Below are positions 1 through 11,085 of a stretch of 64,000 nt of DNA, one piece after another. Below the pieces are notes generated by a model that was not told the DNA's origin, searched no databases, and saw only the letters and a list, made by a program, of their open reading frames with translations. Origin of the DNA: Saccharum officinarum (Eukaryota > Streptophyta > Magnoliopsida > Poales > Poaceae). Each line of letters starts with the position of its first letter. The first letter of the stretch is position 1. The stretch spans positions 81,459,447-81,523,446 of the forward strand of contig CM036158.1 in the NCBI GenBank assembly GCA_020631735.1, given 5' to 3'. The position numbers and the translations under genes were made by a program.

Positions 1-397
1 ACTAACTTACGCGACAACGTGCACGAAACTTTACCAAATTTTGACCATAGCCTCCACATGTGCTCCAAAGACGTTTCGCTAAGTTTCGTGATTTTCGAAC
101 TTTGTTTGCTTTTTTTTTTAATTTAATAGCACTTCACGCGCAACTTGGTCGCCGTGTTCCGTGCGCTAGATGTTCATGTGAGATGTCTAGGTTTCTAACT
201 AACTTACGCGACAACGTGCACGAAACTTTACCAAATTTTGACCATAGCCTCCACATGTGCTCCAAAGACGTTTCGCTAAGTTTCGTGATTTTCGAACTTT
301 GTTTGCTTTTTTTTAATTTAATAGCACTTCACGCGCAACTTGGTCGCCGTGTTCCGTGCGCTAGATGTTCGATATTTCATGTGTGCTCCAGGATACG
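1..397. repeat. Two tandem copies of a 197-bp repeat
   Basis: The sequence starting ACTAACTTACGCGACAACG at position 1 starts again at 198, and the two copies stay nearly identical up to GTGCGCTAGATGTTC. The visible difference is the length of an internal T run (about 110 against 305). The array probably continues leftward outside the window. The family was not recognised; a satellite fragment or a tandem block inside a larger transposon are both possible. The reading frame across it is an artefact of the repeat. Confidence 0.85.
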
Positions 398-630
398 GCC
401 TTAACATACGCTAAGTAATGCGAATATCAATTTTCGAACCGTCCAATTCGGAGATTCGATGCACCTACAGTTCAAACACGCGTTTATCGGAGAATTCAAT
501 TAAATCAAATAAACTAACGATAAATAGTAAAAAGATTTAAAAAAGTACCAAAACTTAACCTATACTTTTAAATAATGTGTAATGCATGACAAAAAAGTTT
601 GAAACAAAAAAACAAAAAAAAAAGAAAATT

Positions 631-1275
631 CTTTGCCGAGCGCCAAATGTCAGCGCTCGGCAAAGAGGTGCCTTTGCCGAGCGCCAAGGTTGGCACTCGG
701 CAAAGAGACACCTTTGCCTAGCGCCAAGGTTGGCACTCGGCAAAGAGCCACCTTTGCCGAGCGCCTAACGCAGGGCGCTCGGCAAAGGCACCTCTTTGCC
801 GAGCGCTGACATTTGGCGCTCGGCAAAGAAATTTTTTTGTTTTTTCTTTCAAACATTTTTTTGTCATGCATGACACATTATTTGAAATTATTTGCCTAGC
901 GCCCCCGATCTGGCGCTCGGCAAAGGAGTGTATAACAATTAAACAAATAAAAAACAAATTAAAAAACAAATTAAAAAAACGAAAAAGTCTTTGCCGAGCG
1001 TCTCCGATTTGGCGCTCGGCAAAGTAGTGTACAGCAATTAAACAAATAAAAAACAAATTCAAAAAAACAAATTAAAAAAAACGAAAAATTCTTTGCCGAG
1101 CGCCTCCGATTTGGCGCTCGGCAAAGGAGTGTACAGTAATTAAACAAATAAAAAAACAAATTCACAAAAACAAATTTAAAAAAAATGAAAAATTCTTTGC
1201 CTAGCGCCCGCGATCTGACGCTCGGCAAAGGCACCTCTTTGCCCAGCGCCAGATCGCGGGCGCTAGGCAAAGGGC
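631..1275. repeat. CACTA subterminal repeat array, left
   Basis: CTTTGCCGAGCGCC and its complement GGCGCTCGGCAAAG occur about a dozen times as head-to-head pairs enclosing short spacers, separated by A/T-rich linkers. The same motif fills the array at 3740-4372, which ends in a CACTA terminus. Such arrays are transposase-binding subterminal regions in CACTA elements. No CACTA terminus is seen to the left within the window, so the left end is either missing or outside. Confidence 0.85.
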
Positions 1276-1288
1276 ACGTTCTTATTAC

Positions 1289-2026
1289 ATGAGCCGGCCA
1301 CAATTGAAAAACAAAGAAAAATTCACCCCAACCCACGGTCCCTTTCCCCGAACCCCAGCGCTCGCACAGCACCCCGCCGCCGGCGGCTCCAATCGAAGAA
1401 AAAAAAAACCGCGGCCACCACCTGTCCTGCACACGGAGCCGCCCCCTGAGAACTGCTCGCCTCCCTCAGGTGGCCCCCTAGCCTCCTCCGCGCGCTCAGT
1501 CAGCGGGCCGGCGACCTCAGGTCGCCCTGCCAGCGGCGACTTCAGTCCGGCCGCTCCACGCCGACGACCTCAGCTCGATGCCGTCTCCAGGTCAGCACAG
1601 CCGGTGAACTCAGCTCGCCCCTCCTCCGCGCCTATCAGTGGCCTTAGGTCCCCCTTCCCCACCACCACGTACGGTGCCCCCACCCCCTCCAGGTTGCTCT
1701 ACACCCGCACCCCCTCCGGGTTCCTCTATCCTTCTGCACTGGCGCCACAGCCAGCTCTCCCCTATCTCCCTCCGCATGGCCAGATCCAAAGTAAGGGAGC
1801 CACGGTGTCCCTCTACACTGTGTTTGCTGCTGTTGACTGCGTTACCTCCTTACTAACTAAATCATGGATCTGTGCAGGTTGTATTCGTGGTTGCCTGAGG
1901 CATACAAGAAGAAGGTGCTCCTTGGACCTCTGCCCTAAGAAAAGCCGCAGCATCTACATGCGCCTCCTCAAGCCTCAGCAAGCACTAGGAACCAGCTCGT
2001 GGATTAGACTCAGGAGCATCAGGTAA
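1289..2026 (+). other. Proline/serine-rich open frame inside the CACTA element
   Basis: A 245-codon frame is open because the DNA is GC-rich; its product is dominated by Pro, Ser, Ala and Arg and matches no family I recognise. The region has the composition of a grass first exon and 5' leader, and is followed by A/T-rich DNA resembling an intron, so a captured gene fragment or the element's own transcript leader are possible. It should not be treated as an established protein. Confidence 0.25.
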
Positions 2027-3739
2027 AGTGCTCTCTACCACTTCGCTACCATTGTTGCTGCTTGTCTTTTCTGATTCCTGGTAAAGATTCTCCATGTAGT
2101 GATATGGATCTCTATTTCTGCTACTAACTGTGGCTTCTATTTATTCTAGTGGACAGATTTGTTGTTGCCTATTTGCTTAACTGGGCCAAATCAACAAGTA
2201 CACGTGGCATAGAAACTAAGTGTGCTCTCTGCATCCCAGATGTTGCTTAGTCGATTAGGCATATGGCAAAAATGAATACATAGTTCATGCAGAGCTTCAA
2301 TGTGTCATCCAGATTTATTGTAGGAAGTATAGCAGTTGCTTTTAAATTTACTCAGTGTGGGCTGTGGCTTAGTTTGATCATCAGTGTGGACTGTTAGTTT
2401 GATCTTCAGTTACTCCACATTCAGTTACTGTGGCTTAAGATTATTTTTTTCCTATTTTTTTGCTTCCTGTGGATAGTTCAAGAGAATCTATAGCTTAATT
2501 GAAAACCAAGTGTAGCTCATGAGAAATATGGAAAGTTTACTTATAAGACAGGTGCCCCCTCCCCCTCCAAACTGATCACCCTATTTTGCAATGTTATTCT
2601 TGTTAAAGTTAATATGCATGTGTTCTTTTTCTTGCTTGCTTGCCTGCCTGTCAGTACGACTGAGACTGAATTGAATTGAACTGAATTTCAGGGACAACTA
2701 GGAGTCTAGGACAGTCATTCTTATTAAGTTGTTATTTGACATGACAAATTTCTTCGAATTTTGCAAAGTCATGGTGCTCTGTTAGATGTAAACAAATAGG
2801 ACACTGATAACGCTGTTCACTTTGACTATCTCATTTACTAATCCCATTAGGTGCAAGACAGATCCTTGCTTTTCTCCTTTTGTCTGTCTACATGTAAATT
2901 TAATGGGTAAAAAGAACCTTATAGCTATGGGGAACTTGACAATGTCGGCGAAATAATTAGACTATCAGCATAGAAAGCAGCATTTTATGGATGGCAAAAA
3001 ACTATTTTTAATTATATCTGATGCAAGGTTAGCTGGTATTTCTCTCCATGTTGATAGAAGGGCAAAAAACCAGGTCTTATGTTGCTCCATTTTGGCCATA
3101 TGTGGCAATTTGCCAGAAGCCAATTTAACAAAATAATGCTCAAATTGCTTGCATTAATTTTGCAGAGAAGAAGAGTACACATAACTCTGAACTCCCTTGG
3201 AGTGCAGATCGTGCAATATAGCAGTTTGGGAGGACCCATTGTTCTAATCAACTTCTGCTATGCAGGTCACTTCCCTACCCCTGCTTATTGTGCGCATGCT
3301 ATCAGACACATCTTTTTCCTGTCATGTTATGCATAAGAGTTTCAGTTTGGCAATTTCGTTTTTTTGCAGCCAACAAACACGAAGCAGCATAAAGCTCGAC
3401 CAGTTGTTAGTTAGAGAACATAAGTGTTCATGACTCCACATAAAAGAAATCAAGCCCATTCCCTGTACAGCTAATTTTTATTTTACCATTCCCATGTTTT
3501 CATTGCCCACCGTTATTAAGAGTTGGTACATGTAGTTGATATAATATTAGTTGTTGATCATTGGTTGAGGATCATCTAACTTTCCAATTCCAGGTGGGTA
3601 TTTCATTTGTCGGTGTCACTAGCTTTAGTGGACCTGAAGATCTCTTAGTGTGGATGCCTCTCACTGCACCATAGATGACATAAAGTTAATGAAGTACAGT
3701 ATAAGTAACTTTGAGTTAATGAAGTACTGCACCATAGTG

Positions 3740-4372
3740 GATCTGGCGCTCGGCAAAGCTGCCATATTTAGCGATGTAAAATGGCAGCTTACCCAGCTTT
3801 GCCGAGCGCCAAGCTGGAGGCGCTAGGCAAAGAATTTTTTTTTAAAAAAAATTGTTTCTCTTTGCCGAGCGCCAGGCAGGAGGTGCTAGGCAAAGAATTT
3901 TTTTAAAAAATCAGTTTGCTCTTTGCCGAGCGCCAGGCTGGAAGCGCTAGGCAAAGAATTTTTTTTAAAAAAATCAGTTTGCTCTTTGCCGAGCGCCAGG
4001 ATAGAAGCGCTAGGCAAAGAATTTTTTTTTAAAAAAATCAGTTTGCTCTTTGCCGAGCGCCAGGCTAGAGGCGCTAGGCAAAGAATTTTTTTTAAAAAAA
4101 TCAGTTTGCTCTTTGCCGAGCGCCTTATTGGAGGCGCTCGGCAAAGAAAACGTCACGCCGTGACTACCGCCGTGACCGTCGCTTTTCTTTGCCGAGTGCC
4201 GCTTAGGCGCTCGGCTTTGCCGAGCGCCCGATAAAAGACGCTCGGCAAAGGAGCCTTTGCCGAGCATTTCGTTGCCGGGAGCCCTTTGCCGAGCGTTGCG
4301 CTCGGCAAAGGCTTTGCCGAGCGCAATTCGGCCTTTGCCGAGCGTCTCAGGCGCTAGGCAAAGCCGCAGTCT
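3740..4372. repeat. CACTA subterminal repeat array, right
   Basis: At least five near-identical units of about 80 bp (starting about 3800, 3855, 3920, 3983, 4046) each carry CTTTGCCGAGCGCC, a short variable core, GGCGCTAGGCAAAGAA and a T8-A6 linker followed by CAGTTTGCT. Denser inverted motifs follow from 4130 to 4372, next to the terminal inverted repeat. Regular unit length suggests local tandem amplification of the transposase-binding region. Confidence 0.85.
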
Positions 4373-4381
4373 GCAGTAGTG

Positions 4382-4864
4382 TACCTGGCCCCACAGGATT
4401 TGATGAAACTAGTAGAATTTTACTGTAGCTTATATGGCTTGGCCCTACAGTGTCTACTAGCTGGCCCCACATGGTTTGACTGCTGGATCCGCCACTGGGA
4501 ATGAGGATCGCATGCTCCTAAAAGATTTACTACTATTAAAAGAAGCGACATAGATGGTAAAAAATGGTTAACAGATATGTGCAGGCAGTTCGCCTCCACA
4601 ACCATATTGTTGTATTGTTTCAAAAAAAAAACAACCATGTCTCTGTGAAGAAACATTTATAGAGACTGCATAATGCCTACCTCTATTAATAATTTAAAAA
4701 ATAAAAAAACAACGAGCCAGTAAACGGGGCCTGCAGAGCCCATAAGAGCCACCGAGCCCATCGACACGCCACCCTTGCCTACCAATGCTCCTACCCTAAT
4801 CGACATTTTGCTTGATAGCTGTTAAACTATTTTACGAGTACTTTTTTGTGCACAATTAATAATA
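4382..4864. other. Intergenic, no feature recognised
   Basis: Flank of the CACTA right end. No gene, RNA or repeat boundary could be supported; it includes short A runs (4621, 4700) and otherwise ordinary sequence. Confidence 0.5.
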
Positions 4865-5011
4865 CCACTCCCTTCGTTCCAAATTATAAGTCGTTTTAAC
4901 TTTTTTGTTCATTCATTTTGCTATGCATCTAAATATAATAATATGTCTAGATACATAGCAAAATTGATGAACAAAAAAGTCAAAGTGATTTATAATTTGG
5001 AACAGATGGAG
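4865..5011. mobile_element. Stowaway-type MITE (Tc1/mariner)
   Basis: The left end CTCCCTTCGTTCCAAATTAT pairs with the right end ATAATTTGGAACAGATGGAG, the hallmark Stowaway terminal repeat, and the right end is followed by TA. The body is about 147 bp, A/T-rich and non-coding. Confidence 0.85.
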
Positions 5012-5116
5012 TATTAGGTACCAATGCAACAAATGTTTTACTAAGAAAGCTACGTATCTATTATGCCGACGAAGTAGCTGATGGAAGAGAGTTCGATTCG
5101 AAGGCGTGAAGCATTA

Positions 5117-5318
5117 GGCCAGTCTCAATGGGGATTTCATGACCCAGTTTCCAACAACTCCCATATTTTAGAAACAGTGCAGAAAAGTTTGATCCCTATG
5201 AAATTTTCTCTACTCCCATGAAACTTTCATCATCTCTCTTTATTAATGTAGTACCATATCAATGTATTTAATACCCATAAAACTTCATAAAACTCTATAA
5301 AACCCATTGAGATAGGCC
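5117..5318. mobile_element. Tourist-type MITE with TTA duplication
   Basis: Terminal repeats GGCCAGTCTCAATGGG and CCCATTGAGATAGGCC bound a 202-bp non-coding element. It is flanked by TTA at 5114-5116 and 5319-5321, the three-base target typical of PIF/Harbinger MITEs. Confidence 0.88.
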
Positions 5319-5321
5319 TTA

Positions 5322-5742
5322 TTCACCGACTCCAGCGTCGGTCGCTCGGTGCACCACCATCCACTTTATTCAGAGTGCACGTAGCAGTTGCTAGCTATGA
5401 ATACAGTACTGGTGTCGCACGTCACGGCCGGCCCTGCCCTGGCAGGCCCCCACTACAAGCTACGAGGTTCCCGGAATGACACGTGTGCGCTGGGCCAGCA
5501 CGTACGTACGGCGTGCCACTAGGGGGCGGGGGTCGCCCACCACCACCACCACGACGCACACGCAGATGGGAAGCAGTCACGGCGCACCGCCCAGGGCCAG
5601 GGGCAGGCCCGACACGAGCCGCGAGCTGACCGGACGGGACGGTCATCGTCTCCCTACTCCCGAGACGAGCACGAGCCCTCACCGGCTCATCACCCTGCCG
5701 GCCGCCCGATGCGTGGCCCGCCTCTGCCTGCCGATCTGCCTT
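5322..5742. other. GC-rich intergenic stretch
   Basis: About 420 bp, strongly GC-rich from 5410 to 5740. Several frames stay open on both strands purely from composition. No protein family, promoter or repeat was recognised. Confidence 0.4.
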
Positions 5743-5985
5743 GGGCCGGTTTAGTTCCCAGAAAATTTTGTAAAATTTTTCAGATTCTCTGTTAAATCGA
5801 ATCTTTAGACACATGTATGAAGCATTAAATATATATAAAAAATAAAACTAATTACACAGTTTAGACGAAATGGACGAGACGAATCTTTTAAGCCTAATTA
5901 AACCATGATTGGACACTAATTGTCAAATAACAACGAAACGTGCTACTGGGTCATTTTGCAAAATTTTTTGCAACTGAACGAGCCC
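5743..5985. mobile_element. Tourist-like MITE (abundant grass family)
   Basis: Starts GGGCCGGTTTAGTTCCC, ends CAACTGAACGAGCCC, 243 bp, flanked by CTT at 5740-5742 and 5986-5988. The interior (CATCGAATCTTT-like, GAAGCATTAAATAT, GACGAATCTTTTAAGCCTAA) is shared with at least five other copies in the window (12509, 29505, 30349, 43265, 44318). Confidence 0.88.
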
Positions 5986-6303
5986 CTTGTCCTCGAAGCT
6001 TCCGTCCACCCCACGCAACGCGCAGGAGGGCAGGAGGCAGCGGCGCGGCCGTGCCGGGCACGCCTGGGCCTGGCGCGCGCGGATCCGCTGGGCCGCGCGG
6101 AACAGCGGCCGGCTGCGTGCGCGTTCCGTCCTAAAAAGAATGGTGAATAATATTTATATTTATAGTTTTAAATTAATTTATTATAAAACATTTCATAATT
6201 AATTTAATGGTATTTATTTGATATAAAAAATATAGATATATTTTTATTTATAATAAGTCAAACTTATACTAAAATACGATACAGTGCTAAAATTGTAATC
6301 TTA

Positions 6304-6530
6304 GGCCCGTTTGGTTTTCAGCCGTTAAAATTTAACTCACATCACATCAATGTTTCCTTAAATACATGGAGTACTAAATGTAGACTAATTGAATGCATGT
6401 CGGCACAGATTAGGAGTAATTTACGAGACGAATCTATTAAGCTTAATTAATCCAATATTAAAATTTTTTTATCAAATAAGACGAAAGTGCTATAGTATTT
6501 ATTAAATTTTAACTTCTCGAACCAAACACC
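6304..6530. mobile_element. Tourist-like MITE
   Basis: Ends GGCCCGTTTGGTT and AACCAAACACC form terminal inverted repeats around about 227 bp, with TTA before the left end and a nearby TTA at 6533-6535. The interior carries GGAGTACTAAATGTAGA and GAGACGAATCTATTAAGC, as in the copies at 12007 and 29225. Confidence 0.75.
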
Positions 6531-6832
6531 TTTTACGGCTAGTGTGGGATGGGAACGGGGACCACGCGGCCTGCAGGCTGCAGCCGGGGAAGACCGGGAC
6601 TCGGGGAGTCGGGGGGCAGGATGCATGCACGGCCCGCACGCGCGGACGTACGGGTGGGAACCGGAAATGGCGCGCGCATGCATGCATGCACGGGCGTCCT
6701 CGACGGACGACCCTAGCTAGTACATCGCATCGCATGGAGCCACATCCAAGGCTACCTACCAGCCTCTACCGTTCCATCATTTCGGCAGCCGACGACGACG
6801 ACACAGTATATGCATGGATAGTTGCATCCAGC

Positions 6833-7004
6833 AGCGTATACTACAGTCTGCGATGACCTTGTCGACCAGGACACTGCTTTTGATCGAGGAGACCTAGACG
6901 ACGTGTGGCGGTAGCTGGAAGGCTGCATCGATCCAGCGTGTACTGCAGTCTGCGATGACCTTATCGACCAGGATACTGCTTTTGATCGAGGAGACCTGGA
7001 CGAG
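6833..7004. repeat. Tandem duplication, period 102 bp
   Basis: CAGTCTGCGATGACCTT and the following GACCAGGA-A/T-ACTGCTTTTGAT occur at 6845 and again at 6947 with few differences. The second copy ends inside the target-site duplication of a LINE fragment (7007-7155). Confidence 0.8.
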
Positions 7005-7006
7005 GT

Positions 7007-7155
7007 TCTGTGTGCTAGGATGGTACAGCCTAATGTACGACCTCCTATAGGAGGGCGTTTCCACGCTTTGTCAGTAGCGCGTTGTCTGTATGGTTGAACT
7101 ATTTTTCTTAATTACAATAATATATAAATATTTTGTGTATTCGAGGAAAAAAAAA
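7007..7155 (+). mobile_element. 5'-truncated LINE 3' end with target duplication
   Basis: A 149-bp insert ends in TGTGTATTCGAGG plus nine A, the usual 3' end of grass LINEs. It is flanked by GACCTGGACGAGGT (6993-7006) and GACCTAGACGAGGT (7156-7169), 13 of 14 identical, as expected for target-primed reverse transcription. Confidence 0.8.
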
Positions 7156-7169
7156 GACCTAGACGAGGT

Positions 7170-7694
7170 GTGGCCAATGTTTTTTTATCGGCCGAAATTC
7201 ACGGAAATTTTCGAAATTTCCGTTCTATCCATAAGGTCTGATAAAATTTAATATCGGCCAATTTTTCCCTTCTTTTCCTGCTCTCACATAGACAACTCAA
7301 ATTCAGTCGCGCGACGGTCCCACGCTTATAATGTTTTATTCTTGTTTTTATCTATGAACAAGTGTGTTTAATAGCCTAGGAATAGTTTTAAGTTAAATTC
7401 TACGAAATTTTTTCAAAACAATTTGAATTTTTTTGAATTTGATCCGATATATCCTGCTTGTCCTATATATCTATAACCTCTGATAAATTTTATTTCCGAT
7501 AATGAAAATCTTGGGTGTGGCAGTATCTGCCTAGCTGGAAGGCTAGCTAGGGGACTTGCCATCATCGACGAGGCATGCATGATAAGACGAGCGACGTGCC
7601 TGCTTAGCTGTGAGAGTTCGGATCCGCTGTGGATCCAGGTTTTAGCTGTGAGAGTTCAGAACTATCGATCAATAAGCTAATATAAGCCCTTAAT
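7170..7694. other. Intergenic, degenerate repeat
   Basis: Contains TTCCGTTCTATCCATAAGGT-type sequence (about 7220) that recurs at 8068, so both are fragments of one unclassified repeat. No gene seen. Confidence 0.45.
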
Positions 7695-7948
7695 CTATCC
7701 GTCCACGAAAGAATGCAATTATCACATATTAAAAAATCAAACAATTTCAACTTTGACTAAAATTATTTTAAAAAGTATTAGCACTCTTGAGACAAAATAA
7801 GTACCATTAGATTAGTTATAGAATATATTTTTATAATAAATTTATTTGAAGACATAAATGCTAATACTATTTATTATAAACTCGGTCAAAGTTGAACCGG
7901 TTTGACTTACACGTTTCATATAATTGCATTCTTTCGTGCACATAGGGG
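7695..7948. mobile_element. Stowaway-like MITE
   Basis: Inverted ends CACGAAAGAATGCAATTAT (left) and ATAATTGCATTCTTTCGTG (right, allowing one mismatch) enclose A/T-rich sequence with TTTGAC motifs typical of Stowaway interiors. A diverged copy of one half lies at about 8435-8600. Confidence 0.75.
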
Positions 7949-8620
7949 TATATAGTACTCGTAGTATTAGTGATATAGTATGACCTTAAAAAGCACTTAT
8001 ATATACGAGAAAAAAAGACCTCTGTACCAGGTTGCAACGGCCGATCGATGCCGTCGTTCGGAAATTTTCGCGTTCTATCCATAAGGTCTGATAAATTTAA
8101 TGCCAATTTTTTTTCTATATATATAGTTACAGTAGTGCTGGCTCTTTATCTCTTATTACACAAATCTTATCAACACGTGCGTCGCGTGCATTTAGCTTAG
8201 GTGTTTTCTGCGTAACAATTCAACGAAATGAAAATTCACATCACACACATGTACACAAGACTAGTAAGTGGTATGTCTTCCTTTTCTTTTCTGAATTGTT
8301 CATATCATTATCATCCACGGCTTTTATGTGGTCTGATACGCCAGGTGAGGTTGTGGATCTAACAAATACTCTTGGTGCGTGCAAAGCTGTAGAGAATTGT
8401 ACTCCTCGTAATCGTCTAAAATGTACTCATTCACTCCACAAAAGAATACAATTACGATATTTGTGCCAGTCAAATTAGTTGAAGTTTGACCGAGTTTATA
8501 ATGAATAATATTAATATTTATGTCTTCGATAAAATTTACTATGATAATATATTCTTATAATTAATCTTCAAGTTGACATGATTTGATTTGCAATTATTGT
8601 TAAAATATATACCATTTTAA

Positions 8621-8736
8621 GGCCCTTTCGGCTGTGGGAAATTATTTTATTTCATACGTTTTCTTATGAAAATAAAGTGATTAATGTGAAATTTATGTAC
8701 CGTTCCTGTAAATTCATGTGTGTTCTAAATGAGCCC
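8621..8736. mobile_element. Small Tourist-like MITE
   Basis: GGCCCTTTC at the left and AATGAGCCC at the right, flanked by TAA at 8618-8620 and 8737-8739; 116 bp, non-coding. Confidence 0.6.
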
Positions 8737-8810
8737 TAAATATTGAAAGTAGGTCATATTTCCTATAATATATATGGTACATAATATCAACCACGTACTG
8801 TGGATTTATG

Positions 8811-9013
8811 TTTTTTTTCTAAGATATAGTACAAATGCAAACACTATTCACCCATATGAACACATGAACAAACTATACCTCTATGAGCACCTCCTAAATA
8901 TTATAATAAATTGAGAAAAAAATAATTAAGTACCATCGTCAAGTCCAGGATTTAAACCTGGTGAGCAGATTCCACCATAAAGAATCTCAACCAACTGAGC
9001 TATATGTTCACTT
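8811..9013 (-). mobile_element. Au-type SINE (tRNA-derived), diverged
   Basis: Read on the minus strand it begins with a tRNA-like head: an A box in ATAGCTCAGTTGGTTGAGA and a B box in GGTTTAAATCCTGGAC about 45 bases later. The body contains GGAGGTGCTCATAGAGGTA and GTGTTCATATGGGTG, as in the tail region of grass Au SINEs, and ends near TAGAAAAAAAA. The head folds poorly as a tRNA, so this is a SINE and not a tRNA gene. Confidence 0.82.
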
Positions 9014-9671
9014 CGCAATGTTGTGAATCTATGTAACTTTTCATATGTGATAATTCAACTGATTGGGATAGAATCCCAAAATCTATACATTTGGCAATCG
9101 GTGGTAATATCTACATATATATTAAATGTAGCAAAAGTATACTCTATGAAACTATTTTTTGAGATAAATCTAATCATGTTATTTTCAAACATCCAAACTT
9201 CACACAAGAAAAGTAGTTAGGCAAAACTTGAAATAGAGTCACTGATTGCACGTCTCTATACCTAAAAAGACCGTAACATTATCATCTACCTAGTGATACA
9301 AAGTCTTGATCCTGCTCATGCGTTCACATCCTATACAAATCATTTTTCACTCGGAGCTCATACATCCGCGTCTTATTACCCGGTTCTGGTATGAAGACCG
9401 GATCCATGTATCTGTGTCCGATGAGAAGTCCTCAGAGCTCACGCGTCCACGTCTGATTAATGAGGTTCAGGCAAAAAAATTGTGACCCTAAGCATATATC
9501 TAGTAAAAAATTACTCATTTGTGACTGGAGCCCTATGAAACTCTACTTTCGAAATATGGGTAGCTGTATGGCGCGCTTTGCGAGACATTGGAATTACATA
9601 GCTAGAAAATAATACAGTAGCTGGATTTTGTGCAATAGTAGTAGCTTGTTTTTTATTTGTTGGCATGGACT
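9014..9671. other. Intergenic, no feature recognised
   Basis: A/T-rich to about 9290, then ordinary sequence with an imperfect internal direct repeat (GAGCTCATACATCCGCGTCT at 9356 and GAGCTCACGCGTCCACGTCT at 9437). No gene supported. Confidence 0.5.
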
Positions 9672-10049
9672 GCACTATCAGATTTTTTAAATAATATCTT
9701 TTAATGATTAATTGTGAATCTAGATGATGTTTAAAATGAATTGCAAATTAGCACCCTGTGGGCTGCCAAAGAGACGATATGGGCTCTATCGGCAATTGGA
9801 GGGTCAATGGGGCATTGTCGGCATTCTAGTTATTGTTAGGTTAGGATTAGGGTTATTTCTTGGTTAGGTTAGGTTAGGTTAGGTTAGGGTTATTGTTAGG
9901 TTAGGATTATTTTTTGTTTTGTGTTGTTAACTATGTTTAGGTTAGTGTTAGGGTTAGGGTTAGTTTCTTTATTTTGTTTTGTAAACTATAACATCATCTA
10001 GATTCACAATTAATCATTAAATATATTATTTAAAAAATTTCATCTATCA
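9672..10049. mobile_element. Foldback-like element with ~60-bp inverted arms and TTAGG-rich core
   Basis: The arm at 9672-9731 and its complement at 9990-10049 match over about 60 bp (core ATGATTAATTGTGAATCTAG). Between them lie about 130 bp of TTAGG and TTAGGG-like units (9835-9965). No target duplication was identified with confidence. Confidence 0.7.
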
Positions 10050-10732
10050 CTCAATATTTTTCATTTTGGACGTCGCACACAATCTCTTTGACCATTAATA
10101 ATTATTTCTCATTGTAATATTCTATATAGAAACATGATATAATTGCTAGTATTTGTTATTGAGATCTAATAATGGAAGGTTAAAAGTTTTTTCCCCACAT
10201 GCGACCCGATTTATATTTAAAAGATAGATCTACAGCTACTACTGGTAGAGATAGATTAGCAAATGGGAAATGAAATAAACGACGACAAGGTAGCCAATCC
10301 ATGTCACGATGGTATTGTTTAACTTAAAGAAATCGATCAAGTGTTAATTTACTATAAACAAAGGGCTGTGAAAGGGACAGCTAGGTCTCCTACTAATTAA
10401 GACCGGCACTGATCGACAAAGAACATAAACTGACAGGTCAGCGAAAGCAGTGGCTGCTATATAGAATACTCTGCATGTGGATACTCGTATGTAAGACTTT
10501 CGCTGATTTCTTCAGCTTTTGGATTGCCTGGACTTGACATGTTATTACTACACCTTCCGTGCTAAGATGCCGAGAGGAAAGTTTGAAATTTAGGACGTGT
10601 TGGCAGGGTTTTAGATATTTATAGAAATGTTTCGGATCAAGAGATTTCCTTAGAAATGTTTCTCTAGTGATTCAGAATTATTTCGCAAAAGTGTTTGGTT
10701 AGCTTGCTGGATTCTTAAAGCTAGGGGCCTGT
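10050..10732. other. Intergenic, no feature recognised
   Basis: No gene. From about 10595 the sequence (AGAAATGTTTCGGATC and similar) may be one half of an older repeat whose other half follows the insertion at 10733, with related AGAAACCAT/GAAATGACAATC sequence at 11090-11215. Confidence 0.4.
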
Positions 10733-11085
10733 TTGGGTCACACCTAGATTATTATAATTTGAATTATGCATAGGGTTGCTATAATCAATACTATGGATTA
10801 TAATAATCCAAGTGTTTGTGTCAATGGATTATGGTGATTAATTATGTTGGTTAAAGTGAGAAATTCCTATTTTATCCTTTATAGTTTGGCAAGTTGGACA
10901 ATAGGTTAGGAGTAAGTTGGACTTTCAGTCTTTCAGCAACTATAATATCCTATAACATAGTATAACCTAGATTATGGGATTATGGTAATCAAATAACAAT
11001 CCATCATATAATCAATCATGTTTAGATCAAAATCTAATTATATAGTTTGGTAATTATAATTGGAGGGGTATCAAAACAGCTGGAA
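10733..11085. mobile_element. A/T-rich MITE-like insertion
   Basis: Starts GGGCCTGTTTGGGTC and ends near TATCAAAACAGC, imperfect inverted ends around sequence rich in ATTATAATCC. It seems to sit inside an older repeat. Target duplication not clear, family uncertain. Confidence 0.45.

Larger units (their letters stand above)
631..4381. mobile_element. CACTA-superfamily DNA transposon, probably non-autonomous
   Basis: The right end reads GCCGCAGTCTGCAGTAGTG up to 4381, the complement of a CACTACTGCAGACTGCGGC terminus. It is preceded by a dense CTTTGCCGAGCGCC array, matched by a second array at the left. The 2.4-kb interior (1276-3739) holds a GC- and proline-rich stretch (1290-2030), open for 245 codons, then A/T-rich intron-like sequence. 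No transposase (TnpA or TnpD) domain was recognised, so the element probably depended on a relative for movement. Captured host exons are possible but none was identified. The left boundary is uncertain. Confidence 0.75.

Noticed and set aside
3800..4130. CRISPR-like regular repeats with spacers
   Set aside because: The units are palindromic CACTA binding motifs with near-identical spacers, in a plant genome next to a CACTA terminus.
5422..5814. 130-codon minus-strand frame upstream of a MITE
   Set aside because: It runs into MITE sequence at its N-terminal end and has no recognisable domain.
8940..9010. tRNA-like sequence with A and B boxes on the minus strand
   Set aside because: Stems do not pair well, and the sequence continues into an Au-type SINE body and A-rich end; it is a SINE head, not a tRNA gene.
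9835..9965. Interstitial telomere
   Set aside because: Units are mixed TTAGG and TTAGGG, not the plant TTTAGGG array, and the block lies inside an inverted-arm element.
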